NCBI RefSeq assembly: GCF_000373365.1
Contig: NZ_KB891252.1
Span: 1-64,000, forward strand
Reading direction: 5' to 3'
Length of the DNA stretch: 64,000 nt
Origin: Parafrankia discariae
GTDB lineage: Bacteria; Actinomycetota; Actinomycetes; Frankiales; Frankiaceae
In this document: positions 7,204 to 16,480 of the stretch, in pieces
Numbering within the stretch: position 1 is the first letter of the stretch
Layout of the letters: every line of letters begins with the position of its first letter
Notes under the pieces: generated by a model
Seen by the model: the letters and a program-made list of their open reading frames with translations, nothing else
Told to the model about the DNA's origin: nothing
Database searches by the model: none
Position numbers and translations under genes: made by a program

Positions 7204-7608
7204 GGAATCCGCCCCCCTCGAAGCGTCGGCGCGACCTCCGGTGGCATTTCCCGGTCGAGACGTCGCCCGTTCCAGCCGAGGTCCGCCCGACCCGGGAATA
7301 TCCTTTCCGCATTACGGGCGGCCGTCGGGAAATCCACGGTAGGCACACCCGGAACGACCGGCAACCCGAGGCCCTTCGACCGCGTTCCCGAAACAGGCCC
7401 AGGTTCCCGAAACAGGCCCAGAAAATTCAGCTCGACGTGATGGTGGCCGCCGACGTGGCGGCTGCCGACCGCCCTGTCCCGGGTGCCGCCGAGCGCCTTG
7501 TCCAGCACGCGGATCTGGTCGGCGGCGCGCTTGACCTTCGCGCGCCGGGGAGCAGACACGGGGCGGACATGCTGGCGCAGGCCGGCGGAACCGCTACCGT
7601 AACCGTCC
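7204..7608. other. Divergent intergenic region, ferredoxin / gldA
   Basis: 405 bp between the divergently transcribed ferredoxin and dehydrogenase genes. No supported gene. It contains a perfect 18-bp tandem duplication (TTCCCGAAACAGGCCCAG, about 7384-7419). Promoters for both directions must lie here, but I cannot place them with confidence. Confidence 0.5.
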
Positions 7609-8706
7609 ATGCTCGCCGTGTTCGGGTCGCCGGGTCGCTATGTCCAGGGTCGGGATGCCACCGCCGCGCTCGGGCCGGAGATGGCCCGTCTCGGCCTGAC
7701 CGGCCCGGCGGTGATCGTGACGAGCGGGGCACCGCTGCGTCTGCTCGAGGAGACCTGGCGAACGAGCCTGGACGGCGCGGGCATCGCCTACTCCGTGCAC
7801 CTGTTCGGCGGCGAGTGCAGCGACCAGGAGATCGACCGGGTCGTCTCGGCGGCGCGCGACCCGGAGGCGACGGTGATCGTCGGCGCCGGTGGCGGGAAGG
7901 TGCTCGACACCGCCCGCGCGGCCGCGGCCGCGCTCGACGTGCCGGTGGTGACCTGCCCGACGACCGCGTCCAGTGACGCGCCGTGCAGCGCGTTGTCCGT
8001 CGTGTACTCCCCGGAGGGCGCGTTCGAGCGGTACCTGTTCTACCCGCGCAATCCGGACCTGGTCCTGGTCGACACCACCGCGGTCGCCGCGGCGCCGGCC
8101 CGCCTGCTGGTCGCCGGGATCGGCGACGCGCTCGCCACCTGGTACGAGGCCCGCGCCGTCGGCGAGGCCCGGCGGGCCAACCAGCTCGACGGCGCCCAGA
8201 CGGCGACCGCCGGCGCGCTGGCCGAGCTGTGCCGGCGGATCCTGTTCGACGACGCGGCGGCGGCGATCCGGGCGGTGCGCGCCGGCGCGGTGACACCGGC
8301 GCTGGAGCGGATCGTCGAGGCGAACACACTGCTGTCCGGGCTGGGCTTCGAGTCGGGCGGGCTGGCCGTGGCGCACTCGGTGCACAACGGCCTGACCGTG
8401 GCCGCGGAGACCCATCGATACCTGCACGGCGAGAAGGTCGCGTTCGGGCTGATCGTCCAGCTCGTGGTCGAGGGCCGGCCGGAGGAGGAGCTCGCCGAGG
8501 TGCTGGCGTTCTGCGGCCGGGTGGGGCTGCCACGCACGCTCGCCCAGGTGGGGCTGGCTGATCCGCCGATCGAGCTGTTGCGCGGTATCGCCGTCCGGGC
8601 GCTCGCCGACGGGGAGACAGCCCACAACGAGCCCTTCGACCTCGACCCACCGATGATCGTCGACGCGATCCTGGCGGCCGACGCCGCCGGCCGGGCCAGC
8701 CGCTGA
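7609..8706 (+). CDS. gldA: Glycerol dehydrogenase-family NAD-dependent polyol dehydrogenase
   Basis: The 365-residue protein belongs to the iron/zinc-containing alcohol dehydrogenase superfamily. It has the NAD loop GAGGGK at 92-97, the TCPTTASSDAP block at 115-125 and the three metal ligands at the GldA positions: Asp173 (IGDALATWYEA), His256 (AHSVHNGL) and His273 (YLHGEKVAFG). GldA oxidises glycerol to dihydroxyacetone; related enzymes act on other polyols, so the substrate is inferred. The start ATG at 7609 has no strong ribosome site. It is monocistronic and converges on the metallopeptidase gene. Confidence 0.88.
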   Translation: MLAVFGSPGRYVQGRDATAALGPEMARLGLTGPAVIVTSGAPLRLLEETWRTSLDGAGIAYSVHLFGGECSDQEIDRVVSAARDPEATVIVGAGGGKVLDTARAAAAALDVPVVTCPTTASSDAPCSALSVVYSPEGAFERYLFYPRNPDLVLVDTTAVAAAPARLLVAGIGDALATWYEARAVGEARRANQLDGAQTATAGALAELCRRILFDDAAAAIRAVRAGAVTPALERIVEANTLLSGLGFESGGLAVAHSVHNGLTVAAETHRYLHGEKVAFGLIVQLVVEGRPEEELAEVLAFCGRVGLPRTLAQVGLADPPIELLRGIAVRALADGETAHNEPFDLDPPMIVDAILAADAAGRASR

Positions 8707-8743
8707 ACGGAACGTCGCCCCGCCCGGCCCGCCGGCGCGGCCG

Positions 8744-9964
8744 TCACGACGTGGCGCGGGCCGTCGTGAGGTCGTGGACGAAGCTCAGTTTGTCCAGCAC
8801 GGTGGCAGTCAGGACGAACGGGTAGAGATCATCGAAGCCCATGCTGCGGTTGACCGCGTTGAGGGCGTAGGTGAGCGGGAGCCACTGGGCCGCGATCTCG
8901 TCGAAGCCGGCCGCGCCGCGGCGGGCGGCGGGCTCCAGGGGTGTCGGCCGGGCGACGAAGCGTTCCAGGGCGACACCGAAGCGCCTCGGGTCCGGGCCGT
9001 CGGTGCGCAGACCGTACTCGGCGGCGGTCTGCAGGGTGTCCCTGATGTGCAGGTAGTGGGCGAAGGTCTCGGCCCAGTCCTCCCATGGGTGCATCGTGGC
9101 GTAGGCGCTGACGTACCGCTCGCTCCAGTCCCCCGACGCCCCCTCCTTGTAGTGACGCTCGAGGGACTCACCGTAGTCGACGCGGTCGTCACCGAAGAGC
9201 TGGCGGAACCGTCCGGTCACGGCCGGGTCGGCGTCGACGAGCCGGGGCCAGTAGTAGTGCCCCGTCTCGTGCCGGAAATGGCCGAGCAGGGTCCGGTACG
9301 GCTCGCCGAGCCGCGCGCGGACGTTCTCCCGGTGCGCGTCGTCGGACTCGGCGAGATCCAGAGTGATCACGCCGTCGTCGTGGCCCGTCACGACGGGCTC
9401 GTAGGTGCTGCTGAGCAGGTCGAACGCCAGTCCCCCGTGGGGATCGTCGGTGTGGGACACGATCGGCAGCCCGAGGTCGAGAAGCTGGAAGACCAGGCGT
9501 CGCTTGGCCGCCTCGGCCCGCACGAACAGCTCGGCGGCGGATGTGTCCGCGTCGTTGGGACGGGTGCGGGTGAGCCGGCAGGAGGCGCACAGCTGCCCGG
9601 GTGGCGGCTCGGCCGCGCCGGGTGGAAGCTCGATCAGCCAGTTACAGCCGACGAGGTCCACGTTGCCGCACCGTCGGTACCGTGGCCGCGGTGGCTCAGC
9701 TGGGACGGCCCCGCCCCCGCCAGGGGCCCCACCACCAGGGGAACCGCCTCCGGGGGCCCCGGCAGTCGCGGTGATCTCGGCGGCGAGGGCCGCCGCCTCG
9801 TCGGCCACCGCGGGCCGTTCCCGGAACAGTCCTTCGCCGGCGTCGACGAGCGTGATCAGGCGCCGCGCGGAAGGCGCCACCCCCAGTGCGGATCCGCAGC
9901 GCAGACACGTCGAGTTCTCGAAGAACACAAGCTGGCCGCAGTAGGCACAGCCGAAAGCCAGCAT
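8744..9964 (-). CDS. Zinc-ribbon plus metallopeptidase-like protein (DUF2248 / COG4307 type)
   Basis: The 406-residue protein opens with a zinc ribbon, FGCAYCGQLVF then STCLRCGSAL (two CxxC pairs). A Gly/Pro-rich linker follows, then a second Cys pair block (RRCGNVDLVGCNW, LCASCRLTR). The C-terminal domain carries HFRHETGHYYW, an HExxH zinc-protease motif, followed by FGDDRVDYGESLERHYKEG and WEDWAETFAHYLH, which probably supplies the third ligand. This is the layout of the COG4307 putative zinc metallopeptidases, whose substrates are unknown. The ATG at 9964 is chosen because MLAFGCAYCG is the expected N-terminus; the frame remains open upstream to 10057. Confidence 0.85.
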   Translation of the reverse strand: MLAFGCAYCGQLVFFENSTCLRCGSALGVAPSARRLITLVDAGEGLFRERPAVADEAAALAAEITATAGAPGGGSPGGGAPGGGGAVPAEPPRPRYRRCGNVDLVGCNWLIELPPGAAEPPPGQLCASCRLTRTRPNDADTSAAELFVRAEAAKRRLVFQLLDLGLPIVSHTDDPHGGLAFDLLSSTYEPVVTGHDDGVITLDLAESDDAHRENVRARLGEPYRTLLGHFRHETGHYYWPRLVDADPAVTGRFRQLFGDDRVDYGESLERHYKEGASGDWSERYVSAYATMHPWEDWAETFAHYLHIRDTLQTAAEYGLRTDGPDPRRFGVALERFVARPTPLEPAARRGAAGFDEIAAQWLPLTYALNAVNRSMGFDDLYPFVLTATVLDKLSFVHDLTTARATS

Positions 9965-10251
9965 GAGTGATCCGTTCCAAGAAGGTCCGCGCGGTCTGGT
10001 GATCCCGCCATCCACTACCCGACCGACGCCACGGGAACCGCTCGAGGGGCCTGGCACAGGCCCGGAGGCGGCCTGGATTCCGGGCGGATGCGGCCCGGAC
10101 GCGGGGCGAGATCACCGGTGGCACGACGGCGGGTGACGGCGGCGCGACACAGGTCACGGACGACCCCATAGCGGAACAATCGCAAGGGGCGGCTATCCTT
10201 GACAACAACATTTGGATCCTCTACGGAGGCCGACCAGAGGAGGTGGCCGCT
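9965..10251. other. Intergenic region upstream of the metallopeptidase gene
   Basis: About 290 bp without a supported gene. It must contain the promoter of the minus-strand metallopeptidase gene; on the plus strand it ends in the TTGACA promoter-like motif listed separately. Confidence 0.4.
10199..10227 (+). promoter_or_regulatory. Possible sigma-70-type promoter
   Basis: A consensus TTGACA lies at 10199-10204. At 17-bp spacing the -10 position reads TACGGA, only a partial match to TAnnnT. It sits 25 bp before a well-spaced short frame at 10252. A perfect -35 is rare in this GC-rich sequence. Confidence 0.35.
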
Positions 10252-10308
10252 GTGAGTCCTGGCGGGTGCTCCAGTAACAGCCGCTTCCTGCTGGTGGACG
10301 CCGGCTGA
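10252..10308 (+). CDS. 18-codon upstream open reading frame
   Basis: GTG at 10252 is preceded by GAGGAGG at a suitable distance and encodes an 18-residue peptide (SPGGCSSNSRFLLVDAG after the start), ending in TGA at 10306-10308. It follows a consensus TTGACA and lies about 250 bp before the DUF1003 gene on the same strand. It may be a leader peptide or a chance frame. I see no run of one amino acid and no obvious terminator after it. Confidence 0.3.
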   Translation: MSPGGCSSNSRFLLVDAG

Positions 10309-10555
10309 CGATCGGCCCGCGGCGGATGGTTCCGTCGGCGCGGCCGCCCCTCCTCGTGGCGGCCGGCACGGCCAGTCAGTCCAGCCCGCGTCCATGACGC
10401 CCGGGTTCAGGTGATCTCCGGGTTCCTTTCCGGCAGGTGCGGTCGATCAGCGACGTGTCGACCCCGGGCCGCGTTGGGATTTCTCCCGCGCAGCCTGCTC
10501 TGAAGTGCGTATCGGTCCGTTCGTTCGCGACGGCCGAGCGCGGAGGGGACCTCCT
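10309..10555 (+). other. Possible leader region of the DUF1003 gene
   Basis: About 250 bp between the short frame and the DUF1003 start. It holds the ribosome site GGAGGGG at 10542-10548; I see no other gene. Confidence 0.4.
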
Positions 10556-11446
10556 ATGAGCATCAACACCGCCACCCGTCTCGCGGCACGCCGGGGAACC
10601 GGATCGGACCGGCTCGACATCCCGGTCGCCGGCCGATCTCCGCTGATCGCGGGCCGGGTGGACCGCGAGACGATCAGCCGCGGCGCCGAGACCATCGCGC
10701 GCTTCCTCGGTACCGGCCGCTACCTGGCCATCCAGACCTGTGTGGTGATCGTCTGGATCGCACTCAACATCGCACTGCCGCTCATGCGCTGGGATCCCTA
10801 CCCGTTCATCCTGCTCAACCTGGCCTTCTCGACCCAGGCGGCCTACGCCGCCCCGCTGATCCTCCTCGCGCAGAACCGGCAGGACGACCGGGACCGCGCC
10901 TCACTCACGGAGGACCGGGCGGCGGCCATCCGGATGCGCGAGGACACCGAGTTCCTCGCCCGCGAGGTCGCGGCGCTGCGCCTCGCCCAGAGCGACGCGG
11001 CCACCCGGCAGTACGTGCGCGGTGAGCTGACGAACCAGCTCGAGTCACTGCGTGGTGACATCGAGGCGTTGCTCCGCACGGCGCTCCAGCCGACGGCACC
11101 GACGGCGCAACCCCTCTCGGCCACCCCGAACGGGTCGGCGCAGCGTCCCACACGTGGCGGCGCGGCCCGGCCGTCCGTGCCCGGTACGTCAACAGTCGCG
11201 ACACTGACAGTGGACGAGCCGGCACGCCCGAACCCGGCGGTGTCGGCGGACCCGCCATCGGATCACGCGGGTCAGGGCGCCGCGCCCGTCCCGGAGCCCG
11301 CTCTGGTCGTCGTCCCGGCGCCGAGCTCGCCCTCCCCGGACGGGGCAGCCACCCAGGGCCATCTTCTCGTCCCGGCCCGAAGTGGTTCGCGGGCCGGACG
11401 AAAGGTACCCATCCGACCGACGCGACCACGAATCCGAGACACGTGA
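10556..11446 (+). CDS. DUF1003 membrane protein
   Basis: The 296-residue protein has the DUF1003 core: two hydrophobic helices (YLAIQTCVVIVWIALNIALP, then YPFILLNLAFSTQAAYAAPL) followed by LILLAQNRQDDRDRASLTED, the family's conserved loop. A heptad-rich helical segment follows (EFLAREVAALRLAQSDAATR) and may form a coiled coil. The last ~110 residues are Pro/Ala-rich and probably disordered. DUF1003 proteins are inner-membrane proteins of unknown function. The ATG at 10556 is preferred because GGAGGGG precedes it. Confidence 0.88.
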   Translation: MSINTATRLAARRGTGSDRLDIPVAGRSPLIAGRVDRETISRGAETIARFLGTGRYLAIQTCVVIVWIALNIALPLMRWDPYPFILLNLAFSTQAAYAAPLILLAQNRQDDRDRASLTEDRAAAIRMREDTEFLAREVAALRLAQSDAATRQYVRGELTNQLESLRGDIEALLRTALQPTAPTAQPLSATPNGSAQRPTRGGAARPSVPGTSTVATLTVDEPARPNPAVSADPPSDHAGQGAAPVPEPALVVVPAPSSPSPDGAATQGHLLVPARSGSRAGRKVPIRPTRPRIRDT

Positions 11447-11491
11447 CACGACAAACTCACCGGATGAAGATCGACCGGTAACGTTCGGTAG

Positions 11492-13528
11492 GTGCATGCC
11501 GGCCGGACGCGTCGACCCCGCCCCGGCCCGCTCGAGCGCCGCACCGATGAGGACGCTCGGGAGGGTCCCACCCCGCCCGACCCGCACCACCCTGGTTCAC
11601 ACCGCCCTGGTTCACACCGCCTCGGCCTGAGCTGTCTCGAACCGCGCCGCCCTGACCCGCCCGTGCGTTTCCGTCGGGCGGTGAGCGCCGCGGTCGGCCT
11701 GGTCTCGGCTCTGGTCCTCGTTCTGGGGAGCGCGCCGCCCTCCGCCGCGATGGCCGGAGCCGAGCCGCTGCCGGCCAGGAGACCGCCCGTCCGGCCGCTC
11801 ACCGCCGGCACGCTCCCGGCCGGCGCCCTGGCCATCCAGCCGCTCACCGCACCCTCGGCAGCCGACGCGGAGCCGGCCGCCGAGGCGGAGCCGGCCAACG
11901 GAGCCGCGCCGGGCAACGACACGGCGCCCCACGGAACAGCAGGGGGCGCGTCCGCCGCTGCTCCAAGCAGAGCAGGCTCGGCGGCCACAGCGGGCGCCAT
12001 CGGCTCGGGGGACACCGCAGAGACCACACGCACCACAGCGGCTGCTGGCACCCCAGCGGCCGTGGGGGCCGCTGGTGTCGTGGGGGCAGCCGTGCCGCCG
12101 CCGGCCGGCATCACCGCCGAGGCGTGGCTCGTCGCGGACGCCGGCAGCGGCGCGATCCTCGCCGCGCACAACGCGCACCTCCCGGACCTGCCGGCGAGCA
12201 CGATGAAGATGCTGACCGCGCTGACCGTGCTGCCCGGGCTCCCGCCGGACCGGGAGGTGACGATCAGCGACCAGGCCGCCCAGGTCGACGGCACCCGGGT
12301 CGGGCTCGTCCCCGGCGTCCGCTACACCGTGCGTGACCTCGCGACGGCCATGCTGATCGCGAGTGGAAACGACGCCACGGTCGCGCTGGTCGAAGCGGCC
12401 GGCGGCCGGGAGGCCGTACTGGACCGGATGAACCGGCTCGCGGCCTCGCTCGGCGCGACGGAGACCGTCGCGGGTGATCCCACCGGCCTCGACGCCCCCG
12501 GTCAGCACACGACCGCCCACGACCTGGCGGTGATCGGACGGGCCGTCCTCGACAACCCGATCGTGCGCGGCTACCTGACCATCCCCCGGGCCTCCCTGCC
12601 GGGCCGCGGCGACGAACGCTTCGAGATCGCGAACCACAACACCCTCCTCGGCAACTACGAGGGCACCATCGGCATCAAGAACGGCTACACGGTCGCCGCC
12701 GGGGCGACGTTCGTCGGTGCCGCGACCAGGAACGGTCGGACGCTCATCGTCTCGCTGCTGCGCACCGCGCCGGTCTACGCGACGGACGCGCGGGCGTTGC
12801 TCGACTGGGGCTTCGCGCACGCGGCCGACGTCCGCCCGGTGGGCCGTCTCGCCGGACCCCTCGACGCGACTCCCGGTGGCCTGACCACCGGTGACGGGAC
12901 GGCGGCAGCACCCGGTTCCGCCGCGGGCGGCGACAGCAGCGGCACCGGCGACAGCGGCGACGGCGACGGCGACGGGCGGACCGACAGCCGTGACGCCCGC
13001 CGGGACGGCGACAACCCGCTGGGGCGGGCCGCGGCCGGCGACACCGGCGGCGGCGTCGGCGTCATCACCTGGACGGCCCTCGCGGTCACGGTCGTCGCGA
13101 CGGCCCTCACCGTGTTTGGGCGGGTCCGCCGGCGGCTCGGCGTGACCGGCCGGCCCACCGGACGCACCACCCGCCCCGGCAGCGGCGGCGCGGGCCGCCG
13201 GGACGGGGCCGCCCGACGGGACAAGGCGAGCCGACGGGACGGGGCGAGCCCCGGCGAGTTCGGCGGACAGCGCGGACGCGCCGCGGCCCCAGGGCGGATT
13301 CCGGGGGGAGGGAGCCACCGGAGAGGTACCAGCAGGACGCGGCGAGACGGCGCGGCGGCCCGGGCGCGGGCCCGCGTCTCCGCCGCGGACCGACCGCACA
13401 CCGGCGCCGACGGCCAGCGGCACCTTGTCGGACTACCGTCGCTTCACCCCGAACCACAGCGGGGCCGGACCGACTCATCCCACACCGACACCCCACCGTT
13501 CGGCACAGCCCGCTCCCCCCGCCCCTGA
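11492..13528 (+). CDS. D-alanyl-D-alanine carboxypeptidase (penicillin-binding protein)
   Basis: Low-molecular-weight PBP of the S11 family that trims the terminal D-Ala of peptidoglycan stem peptides outside the membrane. The active-site triad is visible: STMK at 236-239 (catalytic Ser236), SGN at 290-292 and KNG at 395-397 (the KTG position). An export signal lies at ~58-86 (FRRAVSAAVGLVSALVLVLG), followed by a 110-residue Ala/Pro-rich spacer. After the enzyme domain comes a Gly/Asp-rich linker, one membrane helix (ITWTALAVTVVATALTVFG) and a basic cytoplasmic tail. The first ~57 residues before the signal look unnatural; GTG at 11663 is a better start candidate. Total length (678) is long for the family. 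Confidence 0.9.
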   Translation: MHAGRTRRPRPGPLERRTDEDAREGPTPPDPHHPGSHRPGSHRLGLSCLEPRRPDPPVRFRRAVSAAVGLVSALVLVLGSAPPSAAMAGAEPLPARRPPVRPLTAGTLPAGALAIQPLTAPSAADAEPAAEAEPANGAAPGNDTAPHGTAGGASAAAPSRAGSAATAGAIGSGDTAETTRTTAAAGTPAAVGAAGVVGAAVPPPAGITAEAWLVADAGSGAILAAHNAHLPDLPASTMKMLTALTVLPGLPPDREVTISDQAAQVDGTRVGLVPGVRYTVRDLATAMLIASGNDATVALVEAAGGREAVLDRMNRLAASLGATETVAGDPTGLDAPGQHTTAHDLAVIGRAVLDNPIVRGYLTIPRASLPGRGDERFEIANHNTLLGNYEGTIGIKNGYTVAAGATFVGAATRNGRTLIVSLLRTAPVYATDARALLDWGFAHAADVRPVGRLAGPLDATPGGLTTGDGTAAAPGSAAGGDSSGTGDSGDGDGDGRTDSRDARRDGDNPLGRAAAGDTGGGVGVITWTALAVTVVATALTVFGRVRRRLGVTGRPTGRTTRPGSGGAGRRDGAARRDKASRRDGASPGEFGGQRGRAAAPGRIPGGGSHRRGTSRTRRDGAAARARARVSAADRPHTGADGQRHLVGLPSLHPEPQRGRTDSSHTDTPPFGTARSPRP

Positions 13529-13591
13529 CCCCCAGCCCCCACTCCCGCCCAACCCCACCCACCCCCATGGCGCCCCCGAGGAGGAGCCGGC

Positions 13592-13646
13592 CGAAGCGAG
13601 TTGCGAGAACCCGCCTGGGTGGGGCGGTTGAGACAACTCGCTTTCG
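13592..13646. terminator. Bidirectional hairpin between convergent genes
   Basis: CGAAGCGAGTTG (13592-13603) is followed 30 bases later by CAACTCGCTTTCG (13634-13646), its reverse complement apart from one extra T. It lies between the ends of the carboxypeptidase gene (+) and the YihY gene (-). It is probably a shared terminator; there is no T-run. Confidence 0.5.
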
Positions 13647-13660
13647 GTGGTGGGGCGGGG

Positions 13661-14854
13661 TCAGCGGGCAGCCGGTGTTCGGTCCGCCGGGGGCGGGGCG
13701 GGGCGGCGGCGAAGCCACCGCGGTCGCCGGGAGCGGCCGTTCGCACCGTCGTGGCCGCCGTGGCCGTGGCCGCCGTCGGCGTCGTGATCGCTCTGGTCAT
13801 CGTGCCCGGGGCGGGGCGAGCGGGCGGCCGGCTGGCCGGCACGCGCGGGGGGCGACCCGAGGGCGGTGTCGGGACGTGCCCCGGCACCGTCCTGACCGAC
13901 ACCACCGGAGGCACCGGGACCGTCGTCGGGGCCCGGCTCGGCCGCGGCGGTGCCGGACGGGTGGACGTCGGACGCGTACGGCGCCGTGACCGCCCAGGCG
14001 GCGACGAACAGCAGCCAGCGCATCACGATGTTGATCCAGATGAGCAGGCCGACGATGACCGCGAAGATGCCGTAGACCGGGTTGGACGTGGTCTGACCGA
14101 CCAGCCAGGTCCCGAGGAGCTTGAGCAGTTCGATGCCCACCGCGCCCAGCGCGGCCGCGCGCAGCACCCGCCGCCGGTTGGTGCGCTCCGGCAGACGCCA
14201 GAAGATGTAGACGAACACGGCGGCGTCGATGGCGAGCGCGACCAAGAGCGCGAGCACCCCGGTGGCCCAGGCGGCGGCCGTGCTCCCCTCCAGTCCGACC
14301 CAGCGCAGGAACACCCCGGTCGCGGACGTCGCCAGGCTGGTGACGACGAGCGAGGCGAGCAGGGTCAGGCCGAGACCGGTGAGGATCGCGATGTCCCGCA
14401 GGCGCTGCACGATGAAGTTGCCGGTCTCCAGGCTCTGGTGCCAGACGAGCCGGATGCTGTCGCGCAGTGCCGAGACCCAGGCCAGTCCGGCCAGGAGAAG
14501 ACCGGCGAGACCGATCAGCCCGGCACCGACCTTCGCATGGCCGATGGTCGAGACGTCGAGTCTGTCGGCCAGGCCGGGCAGATAGTCGTTGATCTGTTCG
14601 GTGAGTTTGGCCTGGGCGTCGGGATAGGCGTCCACCACGAACCCGGCGATCGAGAAGACCAGCGCCACGATCGGAAAAAAGGACAGGAAAGCGAAATAGG
14701 TCGTGGATGCGGCGAGCCGGTCACCGCCGTCCGACGTATAGCGACCGTACGCACGCACCGTGTGGTCGACGAACGGGTACCGACGCCGTACCGCATCCAC
14801 GGCGCCGCTCACCGTTCCCACGCCCGTCTTAACCGCTTCCCGTGGTCCTGTCAC
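13661..14854 (-). CDS. YihY/virulence factor BrkB family membrane protein
   Basis: The protein has the YihY/BrkB pattern: DGGDRLAASTTYFAFLSFFP, then PIVALVFSIAGFVV, followed by further membrane helices and the conserved SNPVYGIFAVIVGLLIWINI block near the end of the core. About six helices are predicted by eye. A 90-residue Gly/Arg/Pro-rich cytoplasmic tail follows. These proteins were once called RNase BN by mistake; their real role (possibly transport) is unsettled. The open frame reaches 14914; GTG 14854 is used because it starts near the usual N-terminus and gives a short overlap with the RNA ligase-like gene, with which it is probably cotranscribed. Confidence 0.85.
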   Translation of the reverse strand: MTGPREAVKTGVGTVSGAVDAVRRRYPFVDHTVRAYGRYTSDGGDRLAASTTYFAFLSFFPIVALVFSIAGFVVDAYPDAQAKLTEQINDYLPGLADRLDVSTIGHAKVGAGLIGLAGLLLAGLAWVSALRDSIRLVWHQSLETGNFIVQRLRDIAILTGLGLTLLASLVVTSLATSATGVFLRWVGLEGSTAAAWATGVLALLVALAIDAAVFVYIFWRLPERTNRRRVLRAAALGAVGIELLKLLGTWLVGQTTSNPVYGIFAVIVGLLIWINIVMRWLLFVAAWAVTAPYASDVHPSGTAAAEPGPDDGPGASGGVGQDGAGARPDTALGSPPARAGQPAARSPRPGHDDQSDHDADGGHGHGGHDGANGRSRRPRWLRRRPAPPPADRTPAAR

Positions 14855-15392
14855 CCGGCCTGCCACCCCCGCCCGCGAAGGGAAAATGACGCAACTGGCG
14901 CCAGGCGCAGTCATCGCCGCGTTCGTAGAGCCCGAAACCTGTCACCTCGAACTGCGCCCGATATTCCGCCAGCAACTCGAAGGCACGGTCCAGCGACTCT
15001 TCGTCGACATCGTGCGCGACCGTGACATGCGGGTGGTACGAGAAGCGCACGGGACGGTCCAACGGGCCGGACCGGACGGCCTTCTCCAGAAACTCGCAGC
15101 AGGAGATTCCCATGGCGAGGGTCACGAACACCACCGCCGACAGCGGCCGGAAGGTGCCCGAACCGCGCAGATGGATCACGAACGGCTCGGCGCCGCCGGC
15201 GACCTCCGCCAGGTGACGCTCGACGGCGGGAAGCTGGGTGGCGGGCACTTCGGTCGGGCCGAGCAGCGTGACATGCGGCACAATGAGCGCCGCATTCGGA
15301 TCACCGAGCCGTTCCCGCCAGTCCTGGAGCTCGGTCCGGAAAGGTTCCGGAACACCGATCGCCACACCTATGGACCGCACGGAGTCCTTCAC
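14829..15392 (-). CDS. 2'-5' RNA ligase / LigT-like phosphoesterase family protein
   Basis: The 187-residue protein contains two HxT motifs, PHVTLLG near residue 40 and YHPHVTVAHD near 120, the hallmark of the 2H phosphoesterase superfamily. It starts with VRSIGVAIGVPEPFRTELQD. Family members hydrolyse or form 2',3'-cyclic or 2'-5' phosphate bonds in RNA; the substrate here is unknown. It is the upstream gene of a probable two-gene operon with the YihY protein. Confidence 0.88.
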   Translation of the reverse strand: MKDSVRSIGVAIGVPEPFRTELQDWRERLGDPNAALIVPHVTLLGPTEVPATQLPAVERHLAEVAGGAEPFVIHLRGSGTFRPLSAVVFVTLAMGISCCEFLEKAVRSGPLDRPVRFSYHPHVTVAHDVDEESLDRAFELLAEYRAQFEVTGFGLYERGDDCAWRQLRHFPFAGGGGRPGDRTTGSG

Positions 15393-15583
15393 GTCACGCG
15401 GATCCGGCCGGGCCGCGGAGGGGCCGACCAGCGGTCGCGGGACGAGCTCTGCCGACCAACCATGGCGCCATCATGGCCCACGAGACCACGCTGTCTTCTC
15501 CGGACCAGGGTTGACATCGCTGCGCGACCGCACAGCCACGGAAGGCGAAACCGGCGGACCGGGCCACGGGGATCCGACGGCGG

Positions 15584-16417
15584 TCAGGCCGTCCCGGTCA
15601 CCGCGAGCTCGGCCAGGACGTCCGCGGAGAGAGCCGGCCAGGCCGCCCCCGCCCAGTCACCGAAATCCCGATCGGTCAGTACTACGCACGCCACGTTCAC
15701 CGCGGGGTCGACCCAGACGAAGGTTCCCGAGCGCCCGAAATGACCGAAAGTCTCGGGACTGTTGGTCGCACCCGTCCAGTGCGGGCTCTTAATTCCGCGA
15801 ATCTCGAACCCGAGGCCCCAGTCGTTCGGGTGCTGCGCGCCGAAACCCGGAAGCACCCCCGAAAGGCCCGGGAAGGCCACCGACGTCGCCGCGGTGAACG
15901 TGGCCGCGGAGACCAGGCTGGGCGCCAGCAGTTCCGCGGCGAACGCTCCGACATCCGCCAGCGTGGCCGTCACCGCATGCGCCGGCGAACCGTCGAGCAC
16001 CGCTGTCCCCATTCCCAGCGGCCGGAAAACGGCTTCCGTCAGGTAAACATCGAAGGGGATGTCCGTCACCCGCTCGAGATGACGCCCGAGCTCCTCGAAA
16101 CCGGTGTTCGAGTAGATGCGGCGGGTGCCCGGGCGGGCCAGCACCCGGTCACCCGAGAACGCGAGACCGGAGGCGTGGGCGAGCAGGTGCGCCACCGTCG
16201 ACGACTCCGGGCCGGCCGGCTCGTCCAGAGTGAGGGCGCCCTCCTCGATCGCGACGAGCACCGCGTAGGCGCTCATCAGCTTGGAGACCGACGCGAGCCG
16301 GAACCTGACCGTCGGATCGCCGGCGACACCGAGCTGAACGGCCGTGCCTGGCGACCCCAGTACGACGGCCGCGGCCGTCCGCACGGGCCACGTGTCCAGC
16401 TGCTTGAGCGCGTCCAT
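15584..16417 (-). CDS. Serine beta-lactamase-fold hydrolase
   Basis: The 277-residue protein is a class C beta-lactamase-like hydrolase. SVSK (in RLASVSKLMSAYAVLVAIEE) supplies the catalytic Ser and Lys. YSNTGFEELGRHLERV supplies the Tyr-x-Asn motif. FGHFGRSGTFVWVDP is the third motif near the C-terminus. No signal peptide is seen, so it is probably cytoplasmic, perhaps an esterase or peptidase rather than a true antibiotic-resistance enzyme. ATG 16417 is chosen; the frame stays open far upstream but only as antisense of the reductase gene. It is divergent from that gene with 63 bp between starts. Confidence 0.88.
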   Translation of the reverse strand: MDALKQLDTWPVRTAAAVVLGSPGTAVQLGVAGDPTVRFRLASVSKLMSAYAVLVAIEEGALTLDEPAGPESSTVAHLLAHASGLAFSGDRVLARPGTRRIYSNTGFEELGRHLERVTDIPFDVYLTEAVFRPLGMGTAVLDGSPAHAVTATLADVGAFAAELLAPSLVSAATFTAATSVAFPGLSGVLPGFGAQHPNDWGLGFEIRGIKSPHWTGATNSPETFGHFGRSGTFVWVDPAVNVACVVLTDRDFGDWAGAAWPALSADVLAELAVTGTA

Positions 16418-16480
16418 GCTCGGCACTCTACGAACCGCCGGCCGACCGGTGCCGGGACGCCGGCTGCCACACTGGCTGGT

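Noticed and set aside
7427-8650. Minus-strand 407-residue frame opposite gldA
   Set aside because: Composition is almost only Arg, Pro, Ala and Ser; gldA has intact metal and NAD sites.
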